64,000 nucleotides of DNA from Turnera subulata (Eukaryota > Streptophyta > Magnoliopsida > Malpighiales > Passifloraceae). Location: positions 1 to 64,000 of the forward strand of contig JAKUCV010003124.1 in the NCBI GenBank assembly GCA_028386065.3, written 5' to 3'. Below are positions 34,401-43,969 of this stretch, in pieces. The notes under the pieces were generated by a model. The model was not told where the DNA came from. It saw only the letters and a program-made list of their open reading frames with translations, and ran no database searches. Both the position numbers and the translations under genes were made by a program. Positions within the stretch are counted from its first letter, which is position 1. Each line of letters starts with the position of its first letter.

Positions 34401-34473
34401 TCATTCGGTAAATCACGGTGAAAAGACTTTTACAGTCCCGGTAAAAATCCAAATTTTTACCCGGGCTGTTACA
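31456..34473 (-). repeat. G3 3' LTR
   Basis: 3018 bp; minus strand begins TGTAACAGCCCGGGTAAAAA at 34473 and ends near GGGGCGTTTCC at 31456. It contains inverted-repeat units (32041, 32070, 32096 and others to about 32435), the hairpin segment (31794-31814 and neighbour) and a GC-rich leader (33390-33950) whose ORFs are chance. Confidence 0.85.
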
Positions 34474-34620
34474 GTCTATCCACCTTAAAAAGAATATCGT
34501 CCTCGAAATTCCATCGTCTTATCTGTAGGTCCTACCACGATAAGCTTCTGGCACACTCTGCCAGGTGTCCAAACTCATCGCGAGATACCGCTTATACCCT
34601 TAAGCGACATCTCCTCCGCT
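34474..34620 (-). other. G3 3' untranslated end with polypurine context
   Basis: Minus strand reads GGAATTTCGAGGACGATATT then TTTTTAAGGTGGATAGAC directly before the LTR, matching the 3' ends of G1 and E. Upstream (34530-34620) is the border with the cargo. Confidence 0.7.
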
Positions 34621-35059
34621 TATATAAACCGAACCTCATGACTGGCAAACTCTCACACAGCCATAGACTCTCCACTGAGAACAAGAACGACCTCAGACTC
34701 TGAGGACAACAGCTATATCGGTGGTACTGCTTTCCCGACAAGCTCCGATGAAGAACCGCCAAAGAAGCACTTCAAAACGAACATCGTCGGTCTCAAAGAG
34801 CATATGGTGGTCTCTCGAAGACGGCGGAAGAAACTTGTCGGCAAAGAGGAGCCATCCGGTCGCAAGGATGCTGATGATAGGAAAGGCAAGGCAATGGCTG
34901 AAAGCAGCACTCCGCAGCAGACTCTGACGCAGCTGAACGTGTCACTGAGGAAGATCAGCTCGGCGGTGATGCAGATAGAATAGGCGTGTGCGGAACTCTT
35001 TCCTCACATGAAAAACATCCAAAAACTTGTAAAAGACTTAGAGAAGCACGTAACTCAGT
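34621..35059 (+). pseudogene. Cargo ORF A, product unknown
   Basis: A TATA box (TATATAAA, 34621-34628) is followed by a frame open from about 34642, after a TGA. It reads through ...TSDSEDNSYIGG..., a basic stretch (VVSRRRRKKLVGKEE) and a helical segment (TLTQLNVSLRKISSAVMQIE) to TAG 34981-34983. The same frame then continues for 25 more codons (ELFPHMKNIQKLVKDLEKHV) to a second TAG, followed by AT-rich sequence with AATAAA. Composition is clearly protein-like: acidic N-terminus, nuclear-signal-like basic cluster, C-terminal helix. No ATG precedes the acidic part, so the start may be spliced or lost. I do not recognise the family. It is antisense to its carrier G3. Confidence 0.4.
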
Positions 35060-36001
35060 AGAGTACTTCTTCTCCGTTGTAAAACTATTATGAATAAATA
35101 AAATAAGTTTTCTTTTAATCAAAACTCTTATGTTACGAAGTCTCGTGTTAAACAGAAAAACAAAACATCTCAAAGCAGACAATAAGGATATAAAATCAAA
35201 CATAAAGAAATTAAAAACAAAACAAAACTCGTTTAATAAAATCAAAACATTAAGAAGTTAAAACAAAACATGTTTCCATGTTCGGCGCTCTAGATCGGTC
35301 GTAAACATCCTCGATCCCGAGAAACGTGACATGCAGAGCTAACGATGACGTCGGTTTCCCTCGTGAAAAAGACATCCTTTAACTCACAAGGCGATGATCA
35401 TAAGAACGTCCTGTGTCCCTCGAAAGAAACGTTACCCACTTGTTCACAAATTCCACATAAGCCAAAAACGTCTGTCAAGTCTCGTATCCCTCCATGATGT
35501 CCGAACAGGTGTAAGCTTGTCGCACATGCACTCTACTCGAGGTACGGTCCCATCAGTCTAGCCTCAACGGTCACGGATGCATGTGATAAAAGATGTAGAA
35601 AATATAGAAACACCATAAAAAGAAACGCCAAGGTAGCCAGGGTGTTAGAGAATCGTGAGATGGAAAAAGGCTGAAAAACACTGGCATTTGTAGCCCAAAA
35701 AACGTATTAAGTAACGAAGCAATAAATGAAGCAACGACAAAATTTTCAAAACCAACACCTTGAAGAATGAAAACGATTTGGAGCTTTGTGAAGGGAATCT
35801 GCTTTCCATCACCGAAAAATCCTTTAGACCTTCCCGGGGATAGGTGGGGTCTAAACTTGGAAAAACAAAACGGTAAACATTTTTCTAAAAGGCAAAACAA
35901 CGGAAAGCAAAAACCACAAAGCATCCAAGAGAAAACAAAACGCTAAGGCAAAAGAAACCACCATACTCAGAAAATCAAAACACCAATGCGTCCGAAACAA
36001 C
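35060..36001 (+). other. Cargo spacer, no gene recognised
   Basis: Starts with AATAAA-containing AT-rich sequence resembling a 3' UTR (35085-35270), then mixed-composition sequence (35280-35580) and A-rich sequence leading to the next frame. It could be an untranslated or intronic part of the captured locus. Confidence 0.35.
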
Positions 36002-36685
36002 ATGCCTGCTCCATCGTCTGTCTTCTTCGTCGAAGGTGCCAACCTAGGTAGAAGAAACCGACTGGCCTACAGCATGATCAACGAACGTCCAGAGGAACTT
36101 CCGAACGAGCTCAGTAGGATGCCCCGTCTGGTCTTCGTCGACGAACTCTACTCCTCCAGATTCTTCGTCACTCCTATGGAAGAGACGTTCTTCCTAGAGG
36201 ACCAAGGCACCCTAAGGACTTCCTTCTACGGCTCGGCCAACTCCGTCATATTTTTCATTTCTGAAAGACTTCAGGAGTTCAACCTAGAGTCCACTTGCCA
36301 TTTCCTGGACCAAGGTACCTACTACCAACTCTCGATGACAGCCCAGAGCATGCCCAGAGTATCACGGTTACCAACAACTTGGCCAAAGGCCCGACTGCTG
36401 GTGTGGAACTGCAGAGGAGTCGCTAGGCGTTCCCAGGAGTTCTCGCGTACCCTGAGGGACCTGAAGAACCAGTACAAGCCCAACATGGTTCTTCTCACGG
36501 AGACCCAATGGCAGCCTGAAGACGATCACGGTCTCATCCCACTTCGGTTCCCTCAAGCAAACCGGTTCGAGCTTCTTGGCCAGAACAACGCAAGCGGCAT
36601 GTGGTTTTCGTGGAATGACAGCATCATGGTCAACATCAACAATGGCCCCAACAGCTTCAGGGTCAACGTCGTACCGAGAAGATGA
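36002..36685 (+). CDS. Cargo ORF B, truncated endonuclease-like domain
   Basis: 227 codons from ATG at 36002. Residues 1-130 are unrecognised (SVFFVEGANLGRRNRLAYSM...). From residue 131 the protein has the start of an endonuclease/exonuclease/phosphatase domain of the kind found at the N-terminus of plant LINE ORF2: RLLVWNCRGV (131-140, with the metal-binding N) and MVLLTETQW (162-170, with the metal-binding E), about 25 residues apart as expected, then GMWFSWND. The domain ends after about 95 residues; the catalytic H and D motifs are missing. No stop interrupts the frame, unlike the surrounding retroelement genes. It is probably a LINE-derived fragment fused to other sequence and carried antisense inside G3; activity is unlikely. 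Confidence 0.5.
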   Translation: MPAPSSVFFVEGANLGRRNRLAYSMINERPEELPNELSRMPRLVFVDELYSSRFFVTPMEETFFLEDQGTLRTSFYGSANSVIFFISERLQEFNLESTCHFLDQGTYYQLSMTAQSMPRVSRLPTTWPKARLLVWNCRGVARRSQEFSRTLRDLKNQYKPNMVLLTETQWQPEDDHGLIPLRFPQANRFELLGQNNASGMWFSWNDSIMVNINNGPNSFRVNVVPRR

Positions 36686-36950
36686 ATGTATTTTCTATAT
36701 AATATAATGTAATTTTAATGTTTGTAATATTAATATTAGCAATATTAATAATATTTATATTTCCGCATATTTATGGCATCATTTACCTCTTATGTGAATG
36801 TTCTGCGACAGCTGGCGTCCCTTGACTGGATCCATATTGCACTAACTAAATAATACAAAATAATAAACAAATGGAGCGAACTAAGGAAACAAGAACAACA
36901 AACACACAAGGACTGCCCAACAAGACCTAACGCCCGCTCCGCTACCAAAA
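36686..36950 (-). other. G3 5' leader and primer site
   Basis: From about 36790 the sequence matches the leader of E (gaatgttctgcgacagctgg; compare 29470). It ends with ctccgctaccaaaa, whose complement TTTTGGTAGCGGAG is the primer site next to the 5' LTR at 36951. AT-rich sequence at 36690-36780 marks the cargo border. Confidence 0.7.
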
Positions 36951-39900
36951 AGAAACGCCACGACCCGTATTTACCGTACACAGTAAACTCGTGCCGGAAC
37001 TGTGACGACCCAACCAAACCAAGCCCAGCAGACAGTGTATACAACAGAAACTCGGGCTCAATAGCCCAAAATAAAAACAACAATAACATCATAACTGGCC
37101 CAATGGCCCAGCAATAGCAATATAATGCACAGCGGAAGACTTAATAACTCACAAAGACACTGTATGCGACATAGATGCAAACTATGGATCCGAGTCCTAT
37201 CCAAGGGATAACGCCGCAGCCTGTCTGGAATGCATCAAACCTATACCACAAATAATCCATCCTACGGGATGAAAGCCCGCAGGTGAGGGGTGAGTCCGAA
37301 GTGCTCACCGACGAACGATAGACAATCAATATACAACACTATAATTACTCAAGGTCAAAAACAAGCATAACAGAAAAATTAAAAGACAAGACCCAAGACT
37401 GGTCCAAGACCAAAAAGACTAAATCTAAAATCCAATTTTCCAATTTTATCTTTCCGGGCCCCGTCACGGAGAAGCTAGGGGTCAGACCTGGTTATCAACA
37501 TATTTCGGGTGCCAGACCAAATCCAAGAGAGCCCAGGGATCGACAACCCAAAAATAAGAACCCAGAGATAGACATCCCAAATATAATCACTGGATAGACA
37601 TCCCAAGCATAGACATGCTTATCACAAGTAACCCAGGTCATGGCCACCACAAAACAATCTTAAACCATCGAGTCGTACCACTACTTACCACGTGACAATT
37701 ATATTATCACCATCAAAATCAAATCACAGGGATCAACATCCCTAACCAAAATACCGGGATAGACATCCCAATCCAAAACCGAGGATCGACATCCTTATCA
37801 CAATTTATTATTTAATCCATAATACTTTATACCAAAAAGACACAGTGATAAATATCCAAAACTCAACACGGGGATAAACATCCCAAAAAAAAAAACAATC
37901 AAAGCACTAGGATAAACATCCCGAAACAAACCACAAAAAATGCATCAATCAACAGTACAACAATCATCAAACACAACAACCGAGTAATACAGGCACATAT
38001 TGAAGGAAATCCATCCTCACCTTGGCCGATTACTCAACTCCGAAGACAATGACCGGTCCAAAGCCGGTTCCTCAGGAAACTGCCCGATATCAAAACCTAC
38101 ACAACAAAACAATATACTCACATAAATGCATATAATCGGTATGCTATGATGCCAATACTGTGAAATAAACCTATCCCGGTTCATATCCTTTATTATCATC
38201 TTTTACCGAAAATATTATACCGTATGTATATCCGAATCCAATTTCGGTACCATACTTTAATTAAAACTCTTTTCAAAATATTTTCATAAATTAATTATAC
38301 TATTCCCAAAATATTTTTATGAAGGTATTTATCATTTCCCAAAAATATAATTATCACAAAATAATTTTTTTCTTAGGAAGATATATATAAATATATATAC
38401 ATTCATTTTTAAAATTACTTACTTAAAATAATTATAATTTTCCAAAAATAACTACTATAACATAATTCCCTGATAATATAGCGCATTCTTATACTCCCAA
38501 AACATTTATAGTATATATATATCATTTCCTAAAGTAGTCATTATTCAGTAATTTGCAAACGATATAATTCTTATTTTAACTACCTTAGTTTTTTAAAATA
38601 ATAAAACACGATGATTACTTTATTTATTTCCACAAAATAAACCACATACTCTATGTACTCATTTTTCCCAGAAATTATCCAATCCATATTACATATATAT
38701 TTATTATTATCATATATTATTTTCTTCCAGTTTTTATTTATTGTATTTATCATTATTTTTTTTAATTAATAACGGGCTGGGCCAAATCTCACAGCCCACA
38801 ATCCATCCCAACATGTTACTATACCAGCCCATCCAAACCCACCCACATAGCAGGCCCAGCATGGCCCAGAACCACAACCCGACCCTATGCACTACCAGCC
38901 CAAATCTCCAACCTAAATCCAATCAACAAGCCGGGTCGACCCACCCATCTAATCGGGTCTCACAACCTGCTGCTCACCTCGGGGAAACTGCAACGGCAGC
39001 GAGCGAGGGGTGCGGTCGGTGCGAGGAGGAAGGCGCGGTGGCCGCTGGTGCTCGTCGGCAACAGTAGGGCGGCGAAAAGCAACGGAAGGAGAAGGAAGGG
39101 ATGTCGGGTCTCCACTGCGGCTACTCAGACTTGGTCCCTTCGATTAGAGCGCGAGCAATGGTGGCGAGGCGGCGGCGTCTCTCCTGGCTGCCTGCAGTGG
39201 AAGAGATCGGTGATGGTCGCGCCCGGTGCCTCTCGATCCGCGGCTGTCGGTGGTGCAGGGTCGCGACGTCGGCTTGGTCGGGTGGTTGCCGCTTGGGTGG
39301 AAGAGGAAGGACGAAGGCGGTGGCGACGATTTCGGGGCGGCTGGACTCGGGTGGCTGCAGGTCTGTGGTGGCTCGGGTTGCAGACAGTCTCGGTGGTGGC
39401 GGCGTGTGAAGGGGAGAAGAGGTGGTGTTGGTGGTTTGCGTGGTTGTTGGTGGTCTCGGGTGGTGCTTGATATGTGTTTCCTTTCCTTTTTTTTTCTTTG
39501 CAGGCTTTGTGTTTGCAGGGGAAGGTACGGGAACTGGGCAGAATTTTGGTGCAGAGTGAAGCAGGGTAGAGGAAGATGCAGGTGATGGAGTGCAGGCGTG
39601 AGGAAAGGCAGAGTTAATCATACAGGGTCATGGGCTGCACGGACAAGGTTTCACATGTGCACAGGAGGAACAAATCACAAGCTTCACAGGTAAAGGAGCG
39701 GCTGCGTGACTCAATCACGCAGTCGTGTCCAGACCGGACTAGAAAACAACTGATACCCCCACTTAGTTATTTTCCGGTGTGTTTTTCCGAAGATTTCGGG
39801 ACCCGAAAAATACCAACTTAGGTCCGAAAAATCCACGGAAAAATCTCAAGCGCGGGAAAAACATCAGTTCCGGAAAACGACGCCCGATTTACCTTGAATT

Positions 39901-39990
39901 AATTACCCAAGATTAATTCATTCGGAAAATCACGGTAAAAAGACTTTTACAGTCCCAGTAAAAATCCAAATTTTTACCCGGGCTGTTACA
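36951..39990 (-). repeat. G3 5' LTR
   Basis: 3040 bp, collinear with 31456-34473. The perfect arm-swapped unit AAGCATAGACATGCTT is at 37605-37620; the 3' LTR has lost one pair (agaat). The hairpin segment is at about 37262-37310. The minus-strand start TGTAACAGCCCGGGTAAAAA is at 39990. Confidence 0.85.
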
Positions 39991-41235
39991 ATAACAACGA
40001 ACTAAAAAGACAGAATCAAAATACAAAACACTTATTCCTAAAAGACGAAGCTGCACTCCATGGCAAAGATCTTGGCCAGTAGGCCGAATGACCTGGTCGA
40101 CGCTGCCGAAACAGTTGAGATGGCGACCGTTGCGCTCGATACATAGTCCTAATCGGGTTGAAAAGGACACTTTGCATTCATAGAGAACAAGGAACTTCCT
40201 AAAGTCCCTAAGCAAAACCAACCTAGAGGCTAGACAATACAAAACATGGTAAAACAAAACAACAACAAAATACATAACAACAACCACATCAATACCACTA
40301 GAATAAAAACACAAACATAAAAATACACAGAAACACGGAAAAACCGTGCAATTGTTCACACCGTCTAGGTCACCGTCGTCATCCTCTCCTTCTCCATCGC
40401 CGGCAGCCTCCATGGAGAAAACAGAAGCACCAGAACCAAAATCCAATACAAGTTTCCAAAGTAACTAAATATGGATACAAATCCAAGAGAGAGCGTAAGG
40501 ATCTAGCTCTAACTGGCAAGAGAGTGTAAGTTAAAGATTTGGACCACAGGTGCCCAAGACCCAAAAACTACACAGAGAAAGTCACGCCCCATGGAAAGGG
40601 CGAACCGATCAAGGGCAGTAGGCAGGAGCAAGGGGGTGGTGAGAAGTGGTGGGATGGGGAGGAGCTAAAGCAGCGTGGGTTGGGGGGTGGTTGGTGGGTG
40701 CCGGGGGGGAGGGGGGTGTTGGTTGGTTGTTGGGTACCGGAGGGGGTGGATGGTGGGTGGCGGGTGAGAGAGGAGAAGGTGGTGGTAGGGGGTGGAGTTA
40801 GGGGAGAGGATGGGTCTACCTAGGGGGAGGAGGTTAAAAAGGAAGCGTGGGTTGGGGAGGTGTTGTGTGGTTGCGGGAGAGAGGGTGGGGTTGATGGAAG
40901 AAGAGGGTGGTGGGACTGGTGGTGCATCGCCGGGGGGTGGTTAGGTCACCGGAGGATTGGAGAGGAAGGAGATGAAACATGAACCCCTCCCATGGCCAGA
41001 TCTGGATTTGAAATTGAGAGGAAATCACGAGCTGAACCCCTCCCTGAACCTAGAGCAGGTTGAGGGTTTGATTCCTAGTGACACCATGTGCAATGAGATA
41101 AAAGAGTCCACCACTAATGGAATGAAAAAGACAAAATTTCCCATATGTCATTTAGCTACCAATACAATAATACCTAGGAAACATCTTTGTTTTAACTCTT
41201 CTCATAAATATAGTACTATATAAGATACTAATATG
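39991..41235. other. Right flank of G3, G-rich tract
   Basis: A short plus-strand frame (ATG 40060 to TAG 40144-40146, starting MAKILASRPNDLVDAAETVE) has protein-like composition and could be a gene 3' end. It is followed by A-rich sequence resembling that after cargo ORF A. From 40620 to 40950 there is a GGTGG/GGGGG low-complexity tract with G-quadruplex potential. No family recognised. Confidence 0.35.
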
Positions 41236-41244
41236 GACTATCTT

Positions 41245-41706
41245 GGGTTTTCGGGTTTTTTGGGCCCTTATGTTTAGTGGTTTGGCCAATTTGGTACCCC
41301 GACATTTTTTTTGACCGGGCATATACCCCGAGATTGCATGGGCAGGCCAAACGTATACCCCTGGTCAAGCACCTGCTGACGTGGAGGCTGCCCGGGGTAT
41401 TTGCGCGTGATACTGTAGCAAAACGACGTCATTTTAGAGGATTGGCTTTGAGTGAAGTGGGCCCCACTAAGCCACCTGTGTCCGACGTGGCATGAAACGG
41501 TGTCGCTTTCTCACTTAAAACGACGTCGTTTTGCTACAGTAACACGCGCAAATACCCAGGCAGCCTCCACGTCAGCAGGTGCCTGACCAGGGGTATACGT
41601 TTGGCCTGCCCATGCAATCTCGGGGTACATGCCCGGCCAAAAAAAATGTCGGGGTTCCAAATTGGCCAAACTACTAAACACGAGGGCCCAAAAAACCCAA
41701 AAACCC
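41245..41706. mobile_element. Foldback MITE, Mutator-like
   Basis: 462 bp almost entirely made of two inverted arms (about 41245-41435 and 41520-41706) sharing GGGCCC...GTTTAGT, the cccga/tcgggg word next to an A/T run, and ACGTCATTTT/ACGTCGTTTT near the centre. It is flanked by a 9-bp duplication with one mismatch, GACTATCTT (41236-41244) and GACTAACTT (41707-41715). No coding capacity; long TIRs and 9-bp TSD fit a Mutator-derived MITE. Confidence 0.8.
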
Positions 41707-41715
41707 GACTAACTT

Positions 41716-43857
41716 CCTCAAGGAATAACTATAGTGATGACCATACAATCTGAAAACATCTGTCGAAGCAGTGAAAAAATGGTCTCTGCTAAACACAAAT
41801 ATAGCAAGCCCCTAAAGGGCAAGGGACAACCAATATAAGGCCTAAAGCCTTAATGTGCACCGAATGCGGCCCTAAAAGCACTTAACCCGCCCTGTGGAAC
41901 ACCGCTAGTGGACCAAACACTTTACTAGATAGTAACTTTTGGCTTGAAACTATATAGGATGTTCCATAACCCTCAATTTTATTACTACAATTACTTTATA
42001 CGTAATACGAGGAAAAATGGGGTGAATATCAATGTATTAACAACTCACCTATTTAAAAAAATTAAAAGCTTCCTCAAGTCTCCTCCGCACTAGCTTTGTC
42101 TATAGTACCTCCCCCTTTACAAATAAACAACATCATTAATACATAGTTAAAGCTTTATCAAAAATGCTCAACTCAAGCTAGTGGCAAAAGTGTTTATAAT
42201 TAGAACTCCTCATTTAAACATATAAATGATTACGAGAAGTCAAAATTCCAATTAAAATATGCTTACCGAACACTCTCTATGTGAATTAAGTGACTAGGTA
42301 AGTTAAGAAAATTTGCCTTAAGTTTCTGCGAATTTCCGACATGCTTCGGAAGGCGACTCGTTACCATGGACGGCGCTTTGCAGTGGTCCGATGATGATTC
42401 CAATAACTATTGGTGCCAAAAGACTTGTGGCAACTCCCTGTATACTTCTAGACACTCAATTTATCCGATGACGATTCCAATAACTATTGGTGCCAAAAGA
42501 CTTTGGCAACTCCCTGTATACTCCTAGACACTCAATTTAACTTGGTTTTGGTATATAGGTGGCTGAAAACCATCAATTCTACCAAAAGAAAACTAAACTT
42601 CATCCTCTATTTTTGGCTGATTCCCAACAAACCACCCATCGAAAGGAAGCTATCTTCATGCTCTTCGAAACAACACCAAGTATGCAACCTAGTTCTCCCT
42701 AGGTTAAAAACCCCCAATTCCTCTCTTCTCCCCCATCTCATCACTTTTTTCTTTCTCCGTTCCAATCTCCATTTTTTTTTCTTTCTTTCTTTGGCCGATA
42801 GGTCTAGACTATTCTTGTGTTTTATTTTTTAAAATTGCCTAAGTTACAGTTCTTTAACTATTATTGGCGCATAACATGAACTAAGGAGCATAGTGGTTGA
42901 GTTAACTTTTCCCACTACTCGTGGTCATGTATTTGAACCCTCTAACACGTATTTGTCTTTTTTTTTTCTTTTAGCTTATTTAAGCCATATGAATGCATGA
43001 TAAATTTAAATAAAAATAATAAAAGCTTGGGGGTGTGAAACTCCCTCCCATTAAATAAATTTGGTTCTCGAAATTTGTACCTATCATCACCTCTAGACAA
43101 GCCTCCACTTCTTGTCTATTCATTACATAAACTCTGGTTTATGGTTGGGTTTCACTTGATTGAGCTTTTTGCTTGGATCCTCCACTAGTTATGGTAACCG
43201 TGGCTTCAATATTGGTAGGAGTTATTGTTTGACGTTGTGGGCAATCTCTCTTTGTGTCCTTCTTCCTCACCACAAGAATTAATAACAGCCCGAAATTCGT
43301 ACCTTGCAATCTCCATAGTTTAACTTCCCACATTCATCGGGGGCATTGGTTCGTGAAGATTGTCGGACGGTAGGTTGACTACTACTAACAATACTTTGTG
43401 TTATGCCTCCACCACCTTCACCATGTTTAATTATTTGGTGGGTAGTATGTTGACCTTTACTTTTAAAGTTCTAACTCGGACATGGTAGAATAAATCACGT
43501 CCTCCTTAGAAGAACCACGCTTGAACATTTTTTGGCATTGTCTCCTTGCTGGATATTTTGCTCGAACTCTTCTTTTTATAATTTTCGTGACTGCTCTGTC
43601 TCCGCATGTTGCTCTATAGGCTGACTCTACCAGCTTCTTAAACTCTATATGGCCAAACTATTTAACCTTGACACAAATAGAATCCCATAGCTTCTCCTCA
43701 GAGTACCGATATTTATCTACTTCATTTATGAATATAGATGGTGCAAATCTTGCAAGACTCATTACTCAAACCCTGCCACAGACACACTTTCTTGTACTAA
43801 ATTAAAGGATTCTCTAACCATATGGATGGTACCACTACCACCAATGATTAAATGACT
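41716..43857. other. Unassigned stretch before LINE
   Basis: No intact gene. It contains a tandem duplication (42388-42540) and, at 43020-43780, sequence that might be a decayed gypsy region (ttggttctcgaaatttgtac at 43061 resembles the polypurine context). I could not obtain a convincing protein alignment by eye. Confidence 0.3.
42388..42540 (+). repeat. Tandem duplication, 76-77 bp unit
   Basis: Two copies containing gattccaataactattggtg and actccctgtatact, starting at 42388 and 42465. They differ by a few substitutions and a deletion of gt, indicating a fairly recent duplication. Confidence 0.8.
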
Positions 43858-43969
43858 TTCACATAGTATGCAAATTTTTTTTTTTTATTCTAATCGAGAC
43901 TTTATTGCTGCAACAAAATATTTACATCCGAATGTACAAAGAAGGCCTAAAAAACAGGTCCAAATAACC

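Larger units (their letters stand above)
31456..39990 (-). mobile_element. LTR element G3 with foreign cargo
   Basis: Minus-strand element: 5' LTR 36951-39990, primer site, short leader, cargo, polypurine context (rc of atcgtcctcgaaattcc at 34498), 3' LTR 31456-34473. The two 3.0-kb LTRs are very similar throughout. No gag-pol is present. Instead about 2.2 kb (about 34530-36700) of unrelated, GC-richer sequence carries plus-strand (antisense) coding-like frames. Flanks do not form a 5-bp duplication (left ending TTGGC, right ATAAC), so one side has been rearranged, or the borders are products of recombination between elements. Confidence 0.82.

Noticed and set aside
34621..36685. Endogenous pararetrovirus
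   Set aside because: TATA box and acidic/basic ORF suggested it, but no movement-protein, coat, protease or RT motif was found, and the second frame has a LINE-type endonuclease start.
43139..43333. Minus-strand gypsy gag remnant near 43020-43780
   Set aside because: Some words and one polypurine-like motif suggested it, but no frame gave a convincing Gag, protease or RT motif by eye.
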